NCBI GenBank assembly: GCA_050330055.1
Contig: JBHJOF010000120.1
Coordinates: 1 to 5,678 of the forward strand
Source: JBHJOF01 sp050330055
Lineage (GTDB): Bacteria; Pseudomonadota; Alphaproteobacteria; Kiloniellales; JAKSDN01
Direction of reading: 5' to 3'
Length of the DNA stretch: 5,678 nt
The translations under genes and the position numbers were made by a program. This document shows positions 1-4,865 of the stretch, piece by piece (the first letter of the stretch is position 1; the number at the start of each line of letters is the position of its first letter). The notes beneath the pieces were generated by a model, which did no database searches, was not told where the DNA came from, and saw only the letters and a program-made list of their open reading frames with translations.

Positions 1-136
1 CGAGCCAGTAGACCAGCAGCAGGGTGCCCACCGCCAGGCCGACGCCCGTGATGCGGTGCGAAATCGACAGCAGCATGGTCCATTGCAAGCGGTAGACCTG
101 CAGGTGCGGCGAGAGTGGCCGGTTACCGCTTGACAT
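1..136 (-). CDS. sdhC: Succinate dehydrogenase cytochrome b556 subunit, N-terminal part (runs off the window)
   Basis: Membrane-anchor subunit of succinate:quinone oxidoreductase (complex II). It helps bind heme b and ubiquinone in the inner membrane. Only the first 45 codons are visible. They read MSSGNRPLSPHLQVYR followed by the start of the first transmembrane helix (about residues 20-45). The 'RPLSPHLQVY' opening and the SISHRITG motif (residues 24-31) are typical of alphaproteobacterial SdhC. By alignment with the E. coli protein, Ser24 and Arg28 match the quinone-site Ser27 and Arg31. The start at 134-136 is supported by GAGGAAG (complement 143-149) six bases upstream. sdhD, sdhA and sdhB are expected beyond base 1, but that is inference. 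The reading frame is intact to the window edge. Confidence 0.95.
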   Translation of the reverse strand, partial: MSSGNRPLSPHLQVYRLQWTMLLSISHRITGVGLAVGTLLLVYWL

Positions 137-217
137 CAAAGGCTTCCTCGACGGGCATGGCAACGAGGCGGCGGCCGTCGCATTTCACACAAGACGGCGC
201 AAGGGATTGTCGCACCT

Positions 218-246
218 GATTTAGATCGCAACGCAGCATGAGTCAA
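218..246 (-). promoter_or_regulatory. Candidate sigma-70-type promoter for sdhC
   Basis: On the minus strand TTGACT (complement 241-246) lies 17 bp upstream of TAAATC (complement 218-223). With a 16-bp spacer the -10 reads CTAAAT, closer to the alphaproteobacterial pattern. Transcription would begin near 211 and give a leader of about 75 nt before the sdhC start. The -35 is good and the -10 mediocre. No operator is evident. Confidence 0.45.
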
Positions 247-335
247 CGCGGGCCCCCGGTGACGCCGTCCCGGCCTGGTGTCCGGCTCGACGGGCGCCAC
301 AATGACTGCCGCAGCAAAGCGATAGAATAGCGCCT

Positions 336-397
336 TGTGGGTAAGTCTGTGGAGCAGTCCTGCGGGTGCTGTGCAAATCATTCGCCAATTATGCACA
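336..397. promoter_or_regulatory. Cluster of DnaA-box-like 9-mers
   Basis: TTATGCACA at 389-397 (plus) fits the TTWTNCACA consensus exactly. ATTTGCACA (complement 370-378) and TTACCCACA (complement 336-344) each differ at one position. A fourth, poorer site, TGTGGAGCA, lies at 348-356. The group lies between the divergent sdhC promoter and the structured RNA region. It could be a DnaA-responsive control site, or chance. There is no adjacent AT-rich unwinding region or replication gene, so I do not call it an origin. Confidence 0.25.
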
Positions 398-409
398 GAA
401 TTCCTTGTC

Positions 410-438
410 TTGACCCGATATTACACTTGCTGAGAAAT
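410..438 (+). promoter_or_regulatory. Weak candidate promoter for the structured RNA
   Basis: TTGACC at 410-415, preceded by C as in alphaproteobacterial -35 elements, is 17 bp upstream of AGAAAT at 433-438, a poor -10. It is listed because it lies just before the first strong hairpin (466) and in a locally AT-richer stretch. A start near 445 would be implied. The true start could lie elsewhere. Confidence 0.2.
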
Positions 439-465
439 GGGAATTCGCCGACCCTGACTTTGCAC

Positions 466-1179
466 GCGGAAGCGTCGGGTCGATCCCGATCAGCGTTCCG
501 CCGGGGGCTTCGGTCCCAGGCTTGAACGCAAAAGGGTACGATCCGGGGGACCGGTGAAGCGTCGGGGGCCTTGCCCTTCGTCTCTTTCTCGGTCCGGCGA
601 AACCGGCGGAACTGCTCTGCAGTCTTCGCCGGTGTGGAGGACCAGAGTCGACCTGCGCGCCTCTGGCTCTTCGACGAAGTCCGCCGTCGGTCCCTTCGGG
701 GGTCGCGGCGGCGCGGTCGGCGGCGGAACCGATCGGTCATGTCAGGCTTCGGCCCGTCATGACCCCGGATCCGAGAAGCTCCGGACGCTTGGCGACGCCT
801 TCGGGCAGCGCCGCAGCAGATGGACCTTCGGGCGATCCTCCGGGACCGCCTTCTGCCCATCGGAGCGTTTGGTCGCGTTTTCGGGAGTTCGCTCCCAAAA
901 GCGCTTCCTTACCGGCCTCGGCCGGTGCGCTGTCGGAGCAGCTGGATGAGTGTCGACAGTGGTTCTTCGGCGGGTACGGATACCGCTGACTTCGGTCACC
1001 CGGTTTCCGTCGTCCGCCCGGAACGCAGCAAGGCCGCCAGGCCCTGCCGCGGACCGAGCAGACGAAAAAAACCCCGCCGCCTCCCTGTGCAGGAGCCCTC
1101 ACCGGCTCCATGAGGCGTCGGGGTCGTGCCTTCTCCAGGGCACCGCGCAACGAGTTCCTCGTTGCACCCGGCGCCTCAT
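466..1179 (+). ncRNA. Large structured non-coding RNA of unrecognised family (about 0.5-0.75 kb)
   Basis: I do not recognise the family. Read by eye, the region is a chain of hairpins: 466-501; 504-517; 543-554; 594-632 (CCGGCGAA with TTCGCCGG, enclosing ACTGC/GCAGT); 642-666; 669-679; 681-711 (13 bp); 735-764 (GGTCATG with CATGACC); 765-784; 791-812; 819-861 enclosing 831-850; 875-904; 911-926; 930-959; 970-986; 987-998; 1034-1052; 1092-1109; 1110-1179. A long-range helix closes the core: TTCGTCT 577-583 with AGACGAA 1060-1066, and CTCGGT 588-593 with ACCGAG 1053-1058. Loops at 509, 695, 748, 800 and 991 are C(UUCG)G, and 839 is C(UCCG)G. G-U pairs at 504-517, 681-711 and 1110-1179 would become A-C mismatches on the other strand, so the plus strand is favoured. 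SRP, RNase P, tmRNA and 6S signatures were not found. Ends are uncertain; the core 577-1066 is firmest. Confidence 0.6.
1065..1123 (-). terminator. Possible intrinsic terminator (minus strand) with a nested hairpin
   Basis: On the minus strand CCCCGACGCCT (complement 1113-1123) can pair with AGGCGGCGGGG (complement 1072-1082) at 10 of 11 positions. It is followed directly by seven T (complement 1065-1071). The loop holds a second perfect hairpin, GGAGCC/GGCTCC (1092-1097 with 1104-1109). The stem plus T tract fits a Rho-independent terminator for minus-strand transcripts coming from the mch side or from a short RNA. The same arm can pair instead with 1166-1176, so this may be a switch. The loop is long, hence the moderate score. 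Confidence 0.4.
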
Positions 1180-1180
1180 C

Positions 1181-1208
1181 ATTTAGCACGAGTCGCTGGC
1201 CGCAACAA
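1181..1208 (-). promoter_or_regulatory. Weak candidate promoter for a short minus-strand RNA
   Basis: TTGTTG (complement 1203-1208) is 16 bp upstream of CTAAAT (complement 1181-1186), with a TG just before the -10. Initiation near 1174 would give an RNA of about 110 nt ending at the T tract at 1065-1071. The upstream DNA (1211-1252) is AT-rich, as promoter upstream regions often are. The matches are only partial. Confidence 0.2.
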
Positions 1209-1320
1209 CCAAATTTTGTGGCCGTCGCGAAATTTTCACAATATGTGGTTTTGTGGGGTCCGGTGCTTCCGGGGCCCGTCCCCCAATTGCGCCAGAGTTC
1301 GAAGTTTATAGCCCTGCCGC
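1209..1320. other. Non-coding stretch with a short AT-rich block
   Basis: No credible gene is present. The block 1209-1252 is strikingly AT-rich for this window. It contains TTTTGTGG twice (1214-1221 and 1249-1256) and AAATTTT twice (1211-1217 and 1230-1236). ATTTTCACA at 1232-1240 is one base from a DnaA box. It may hold promoter upstream elements or protein-binding sites. I see nothing in 1260-1320. Confidence 0.3.
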
Positions 1321-1472
1321 CCATGCTTGGCGGCCAAGGCCGCCTGCTTCGCGCGCGGGACGGCCCTTCGGGCCTCCTCAGCATGAGGTTGTAGCTTGTT
1401 GATATAAAACGCCTTCCTCATCCTGAGGAGCCCGGCGTAGCTTTAGCGAAGCCGGGCGTCTCGAAGGATGGG
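1321..1472 (-). repeat. Composite palindromic repeat, long copy 1 (left and right hairpin halves)
   Basis: Read on the minus strand, the left half (complement 1416-1472) begins CCCATCCTTCGAGACG and ends CTCAGGATGAGG. Its inner arms are GCCCGGC/GCCGGGC, about 1431-1456. A 27-bp spacer (1389-1415) follows, containing GGCGTTTTATATCAAC on that strand. The right half (complement 1321-1388) begins CCTCATGCTGAGGAG and ends CAAGCATGG, with more divergent inner arms. It aligns end to end with 4697-4838 in the opposite orientation. It lies just beyond the mch stop codon, so it may also act as an mRNA 3' end or stabilising structure. No transposase is present. Confidence 0.8.
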
Positions 1473-1501
1473 TCATTGGTCTCGCTCTTAGGGGCAGCGT
1501 A

Positions 1502-2554
1502 CTAGCGCCGCGGCAGCAGCACCGTGTAATCGAGATCGAGCACGACGGCCGGGTCGAGCTTGCCCTCCGCCCCCTGATAGGGGAAGTCGGCACAGGGCCG
1601 GTCCTTGGTCGCGACCGTGCGCAGGCGCAGCGCGCCGACGTCCCGGCGCCCCGGGATCTCGTGGCGCTCCAGCACCTCGGACCAGGCATAGACCGTGTCG
1701 CCGGCGAAGGTCGGCGCCGCATGACGCCCGCCGTTGATCGCGGCGACGCGGACGGCGTTGGCCAGGCCGTTGAAACTGAGCGCCCGGGCGATCGAGATGA
1801 CGTGGCCGCCGTAGACGATGCGGCGGCCGAAGTGGCCGTCCTTCTCGCTGTGCTGGTTGAAGTGGACCTTGGCGGTGTTCTGATAGAGCCGCGTCGCCAG
1901 CTGGTGCTCGGCCTCCTCCACCGTCATGCCGTCGACGTGGTCGATCTTCTCGCCGACCTGGTAGTCGTCCCAGGCCGCTGCCGATCCGGCCAGCGCCCAA
2001 TCGTAACCGGATGGATCAAGTCCAGCGGGCAGCTGCAGCTCGGCGAGCGGCACCGCCTCGGGCAGGTTCGGGACGACCGGCTCCGGTGCCGGCGCGGCCT
2101 CGTCGCGCTTGCGCACCATGACCCAGCGCCGGTAGTCGAGCACCGTCTCGCCCCTTTGATTGATCCCGGTCGAGTGGACATAGACGACCCCGGTCTTGCG
2201 GTTCGAGTTCTCCTTGAGGCCTATCACCCGGCTCGTGGTCGAGAGCGTGTCGCCCGGATAGACCGGCTTGCCGAAGACGCAGCCGGCGTAGCCGAGGTTG
2301 GCCACGGCATTGAGCGAGACGTCGGGCACGGTCTTGCCGAAGACCGTGTGGAACACCAGGAGGTCGTCGAGCGGCGCCCGCGGCAGGCCGATCTTGCTTG
2401 CAAAGACGTCCGACGAATGGATCGCGAAGCGCGCCCCGTAGAGCGCGACGTAGAAGGCCCGCTCGCCCTCGCCCAAGGTGCGCGGCGTGGCGTGCCGCAG
2501 CGTCTGGCCGAGGCGGAAGTCCTCGAAGAAGTTGCCGGGGTTGGTCTTGCTCAT
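1502..2554 (-). CDS. mch: Mesaconyl-CoA hydratase (beta-methylmalyl-CoA dehydratase), MaoC-type
   Basis: Catalyses reversible hydration of mesaconyl-CoA to (2R,3S)-beta-methylmalyl-CoA in the cytoplasm, a step of the ethylmalonyl-CoA pathway and related glyoxylate assimilation routes. The product has 350 residues, matching the roughly 340-350 usual for the family, and closely resembles the Rhodobacter enzyme as I remember it. It has two hot-dog-like domains. The N-terminal one includes NPGNFFEDFRLGQT (5-18), FGKTVPD (72-78) and YPGDTLS (99-105). The C-terminal one includes GEKIDHVDG (201-209), ATRLYQNTAKVHFN (220-233), RRIVYGGH (244-251) and FAGDTVYAW (283-291). I chose the start at 2552-2554 because MSKTNPGNFF is the conserved family start. 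An in-frame ATG at 2594-2596 lies inside a repeat and would add 14 unrelated residues. The ribosome site is weak. It lies 209 bp downstream of the lyase gene on the same strand. Confidence 0.93.
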   Translation of the reverse strand: MSKTNPGNFFEDFRLGQTLRHATPRTLGEGERAFYVALYGARFAIHSSDVFASKIGLPRAPLDDLLVFHTVFGKTVPDVSLNAVANLGYAGCVFGKPVYPGDTLSTTSRVIGLKENSNRKTGVVYVHSTGINQRGETVLDYRRWVMVRKRDEAAPAPEPVVPNLPEAVPLAELQLPAGLDPSGYDWALAGSAAAWDDYQVGEKIDHVDGMTVEEAEHQLATRLYQNTAKVHFNQHSEKDGHFGRRIVYGGHVISIARALSFNGLANAVRVAAINGGRHAAPTFAGDTVYAWSEVLERHEIPGRRDVGALRLRTVATKDRPCADFPYQGAEGKLDPAVVLDLDYTVLLPRR

Positions 2555-2590
2555 GCCGACGTGCCGAATGCGTTGACGAGAGGCCGTGCT

Positions 2591-2693
2591 CCTCATCCTT
2601 CGACAGGCTCAGGATGAGGTGGTGACAGGCCGGGAAGGTAACCACGAACGGCCCAAAGGGCCGACCTCATGCTGAGCCTGTCGAAGCATGAGG
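2591..2693 (+). repeat. Composite palindromic repeat, short-arm version
   Basis: The left hairpin 2591-2619 has the perfect 9-bp stem CCTCATCCT/AGGATGAGG. The right hairpin 2665-2693 has the perfect 9-bp stem CCTCATGCT/AGCATGAGG. The two loops (TCGACAGGCTC and GAGCCTGTCGA) are exact reverse complements. The 45-bp spacer contains another perfect hairpin, CGGCCC-AAA-GGGCCG (2649-2663). Left and right stems differ by a compensated C/G swap, the same left/right pattern as in the two long copies. It sits between the lyase and mch genes within a probable operon, where it could alter the relative expression of the two. The left hairpin supplies a spurious upstream ATG for mch. Confidence 0.8.
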
Positions 2694-2763
2694 CCCGCGA
2701 CGTAGCGAACGAACGCAACCGACCAAGACAGAGGGCACACTACAGACGCCGGATCGACCGCCC

Positions 2764-3657
2764 CTACTGCGCCGCCGCCTCGCTCTTCTCGCGCGCCGCC
2801 ACCGCCTCGGCCAGCGCGACGATGCGCTTGGCGCTCTCGACGTGCAGGTTCTCGATCAGCTTGCCCTCGAAGACGGCGACACCCTTGCCCTCGGCCATGG
2901 CCGCGGCGTGCGCCTCGATGATCTTGTGCGACCACGCGACCTCGTCCTCCGAGGGCGAGAAGGCCTTGTTGGCGATCTCGATGGTGCGCGGGTGGATCAG
3001 GGTCTTGCCGTCGAAGCCCATCTCGGCGCCCTGCTTGCAGGAATAGGCCAGGCCCTCGTCGTCGCGCAGGTCGAGGTGCACGCCGTCCAGGATGTCGAGC
3101 TTGTAGGCGCGCGCCGCCAGCAGGCAGAGCCCGAGGCTGGTCAGCATCGGCATGCGGTCGGGCGTGTGGCTGGCGTGCAGGTCCTTGGCCAGGTCCGAGG
3201 TGCCCATCACCAGGCAGCAGAGCCGCGGGCTGGCGCCGGCTACCTGCTCGGCGTGCAGCATGCCGAGCGGCGTCTCCATCATGGCCCAGATCTGCAGGTC
3301 GTCACGGGTGCCGTGGCCGGCCATGACGTTCTCGGCCTGGCGCACCATGTCGGCGCTCTCGACCTTGGGCAGCAGCACCGCGTCGGCCTTGCTGGCGCAG
3401 ACCGCCGCCATGTCGTCGTAGCCCCAGGGCGTGCTGAAGGGGTTGATGCGAACGATCAACTCCCGATAGCCATAGCCGCCCTGCTCGATCGCCTGCATGA
3501 TGGTCTTGCGCGCCTCGACCTTGGCGTCGGCCGCCACGGCGTCCTCCAGGTCGAGAATCAGGGCATCGGCCGGCAGGCTGCGGCCCTTGTCGAGCGCCCG
3601 CGTGTTGGAGCCGGGCATGTAGAGCACGCTACGGCGCGGACGGAAGCTCTTGGCCAT
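2764..3657 (-). CDS. CitE/HpcH-HpaI family CoA-ester lyase, malyl-CoA lyase or (S)-malyl-CoA thioesterase type
   Basis: A 297-residue TIM-barrel enzyme acting on malyl-CoA-type thioesters. Motifs in order: RSVLYMPGSN (9-18), LDLEDAV (35-41), VRIN (69-72), LLPKVE (95-100), METPLG with Glu128, MGTSDLAKDL (151-160) with Asp155, and GFDGKTLIHP (214-223). By family homology Glu128 and Asp155 ligate Mg2+. The opening and closing segments look closer to the Mcl2-like (S)-malyl-CoA thioesterase/CitE branch than to Mcl1, so lyase versus thioesterase is unresolved and I give no symbol. Neighbouring mch suggests work on beta-methylmalyl-CoA or malyl-CoA. The start at 3655-3657 has AGGGGAG just upstream. 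A longer reading from 3732 would begin within the promoter -10. The gene is probably first in an operon with mch. Confidence 0.88.
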   Translation of the reverse strand: MAKSFRPRRSVLYMPGSNTRALDKGRSLPADALILDLEDAVAADAKVEARKTIMQAIEQGGYGYRELIVRINPFSTPWGYDDMAAVCASKADAVLLPKVESADMVRQAENVMAGHGTRDDLQIWAMMETPLGMLHAEQVAGASPRLCCLVMGTSDLAKDLHASHTPDRMPMLTSLGLCLLAARAYKLDILDGVHLDLRDDEGLAYSCKQGAEMGFDGKTLIHPRTIEIANKAFSPSEDEVAWSHKIIEAHAAAMAEGKGVAVFEGKLIENLHVESAKRIVALAEAVAAREKSEAAAQ

Positions 3658-3720
3658 GACTCTCCCCTCTTGCGCAATAATCTGTCGCGTGGTCATCTCG
3701 CGGCTGCGAAAGGCGCCGCG

Positions 3721-3748
3721 ACTATAATGCATGCGCCGCCTGTGGCAA
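3721..3748 (-). promoter_or_regulatory. Promoter for the lyase-mch operon
   Basis: TTGCCA (complement 3743-3748) is 16 bp from TATAGT (complement 3721-3726). Each is one base off consensus. The -35 also reads CTTGCC with 17 bp spacing, close to the alphaproteobacterial CTTGAC. The start would fall near 3714, about 57 nt before the lyase start codon. It overlaps the plus-strand -10 for pdxY. Confidence 0.55.
3723..3728 (+). promoter_or_regulatory. Perfect -10 hexamer facing pdxY
   Basis: TATAAT at 3723-3728 matches consensus exactly and faces pdxY, whose start codon is 69 bases further on. No good -35 lies 16-18 bp upstream, so activity might need an activator or be weak. The hexamer overlaps the -10 of the divergent lyase promoter, so the two polymerases could not both bind at once. 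Confidence 0.35.
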
Positions 3749-3797
3749 GTTGGCGCCGCATTCCCTACCGCCTCTCCTCTGACGACTCTGGATTTCC

Positions 3798-4667
3798 ATG
3801 AACATCCTCTCGATCCAGTCGCACGTCGCCTATGGCCATGTCGGCAACGCCTCGGCGGTCTTCCCGCTGCAGCGCCTCGGCTTCGAGGTCTGGCCGATCC
3901 ACACCGTGCAGTTCTCCAACCACGTCGGCTATCCCGATTGGGCGGGCATGGTGTTCAGCGCCGAGCACGTGCGCGAGGTGGTCGAGGGCATCGAGCGGCG
4001 CGGCGTTCTCGGCTCCTGCGCCGCGGTGCTGTCGGGCTACATGGGCGACGCCGCCCTGGCCGAGGCCATTCTCTACGCGGTCGAGCGGGTGCGCGCCGCC
4101 AACCCGCAGGCGCTCTACACCTGCGACCCGGTGATGGGCGACGTCGGCATCGGGCTCTACGTCACCGAGGGCATCCCCGAGGAGATGCGCGGCCGCACGG
4201 TGCCGGCGGCCGACCTGATCACGCCGAACCAGTTCGAGCTGGAGCTCTTGGCCGGCGCCTCGATCCGCAGCCTGGAGGACGCCATCGCCGCCGGCCGCAA
4301 GGTCGCCGCCACCGGGCCCAAGGTGGTGCTGGTCACCAGCCTGCGCCACGCCGCCACCGCGGCCGACGAGATCGAGATGCTGGCGGTCACGGCGGAAGCC
4401 GCCTGGCGGGTGCGCACGCCCTACCTGCTGCTCGACCCCATGCCGCACGGCTCGGGCGACGCGGTCGCCGCCCTCTTCCTCGGCCACTACCTGAGGGCCG
4501 CGCCGGGCCCCGAGCGGGTGCCGCAGGCCCTGGCCGGGGCGGCGCCGGCGATCTTCGCCATCATCGAGGCGACCGGCCGCGCCAACAGCGGCGAGCTGGC
4601 CCTGATCGCCGCCCAGGACGAGATCGCCCGCCCCAGCCGCCGCTTCGCGGTGGAGCGGGTCGATTAG
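3798..4667 (+). CDS. pdxY: Pyridoxal kinase
   Basis: Phosphorylates pyridoxal (and probably related B6 vitamers) with ATP to pyridoxal 5'-phosphate, in the cytoplasmic B6 salvage pathway. The product has 289 residues, the normal length for PdxY in the ribokinase superfamily. Motifs: ILSIQSHVAYGHVGN (3-17), HTVQFSNHVGY (35-45), GYMGD (80-84), CDPVMGD (109-115), TPNQFELELL (142-151) and GSGDA (218-222) with the likely catalytic base Asp221. It ends with the usual AAQDEIARP segment (271-279). The start at 3798 matches the family N-terminus. The Shine-Dalgarno sequence is poor: only TGGA about 8 bases upstream. It is monocistronic as seen, divergent from the lyase gene and convergent with the glycosyltransferase gene. 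A link to its neighbours' metabolism is not evident. Confidence 0.95.
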   Translation: MNILSIQSHVAYGHVGNASAVFPLQRLGFEVWPIHTVQFSNHVGYPDWAGMVFSAEHVREVVEGIERRGVLGSCAAVLSGYMGDAALAEAILYAVERVRAANPQALYTCDPVMGDVGIGLYVTEGIPEEMRGRTVPAADLITPNQFELELLAGASIRSLEDAIAAGRKVAATGPKVVLVTSLRHAATAADEIEMLAVTAEAAWRVRTPYLLLDPMPHGSGDAVAALFLGHYLRAAPGPERVPQALAGAAPAIFAIIEATGRANSGELALIAAQDEIARPSRRFAVERVD

Positions 4668-4696
4668 CACGCTATCCCGAATCCCTCGACCCATGG

Positions 4697-4838
4697 CCCA
4701 TCCTTCGAGACGGCCGCCTTCGCTAACGCTATGGCGGACTCCTCAGGATGAGGAATGGCGTTCTATTTCAACGTTCACCACCTCATGCTGAGGAGCCCGC
4801 CGTAGCCTTTGGCGAAGGCGGGCGTCTCGAAGCATGGG
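4697..4838 (+). repeat. Composite palindromic repeat, long copy 2, between convergent genes
   Basis: The left half 4697-4753 starts CCCATCCTTCGAGACG and ends CTCAGGATGAGG. The spacer 4754-4780 is 27 bp and contains GGCGTTCTATTTCAAC. The right half 4781-4838 starts CCTCATGCTGAGGAG and ends CGAAGCATGGG, with perfect inner arms CCCGCC/GGCGGG (4796-4801 with 4817-4822). It aligns throughout with 1321-1472 in the opposite orientation. It fills the gap between the ends of pdxY (4667) and the glycosyltransferase gene (4866). There it could serve as a two-way transcript end, although no T tract follows either hairpin. Confidence 0.82.
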
Positions 4839-4865
4839 CGACTGCTCAATTCTCTTGGCCGCAGG

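Noticed and set aside
336..560. Chromosomal replication origin
   Set aside because: There are few DnaA boxes, no convincing AT-rich unwinding block beside them, and no origin-linked genes such as dnaA, hemE or parAB in the window. Kept only as a DnaA-box-like cluster.
466..1179. Known housekeeping RNAs (RNase P, SRP, tmRNA, 6S)
   Set aside because: I found no GAGGAAAGTCC or ACAGNRA, no complete SRP domain IV (CCGGAACGCAGCAAGG at 1019-1034 is only a partial resemblance without the opposite AGG side), no tmRNA tag or tRNA-like end, and no single rod with a central bubble.
337..1394. Numerous open frames on both strands in the gap between sdhC and mch
   Set aside because: Their translations are rich in Arg, Pro, Gly and Ser, lack any family motif, overlap one another in several frames, and are explained by high GC. 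The nucleotide pattern is that of stems and tetraloops, not codons.
1321..1472. CRISPR array or insertion sequence
   Set aside because: There are no regular repeat-spacer units, no transposase frame and no target-site duplication that I can see. The element is a hairpin pair recurring at other intergenic sites.
2555..2596. Longer mch start at 2596
   Set aside because: That ATG lies in the palindromic repeat and the added 14 residues do not look like family sequence. The MSKTNPGNFF start matches homologues.
3658..3732. Longer start of the lyase gene at 3732
   Set aside because: It would start upstream of the predicted transcription start near 3714, next to the -10 itself. The ATG at 3655-3657 has a good ribosome site and the conserved N-terminus.
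1661..4726. Long antisense frames such as 1661-2617, 2842-3801, 3731-4726 and 3765-4694
   Set aside because: They mirror mch, the lyase gene and pdxY in other frames, have skewed composition and no motifs. They are shadows of GC-rich genes.
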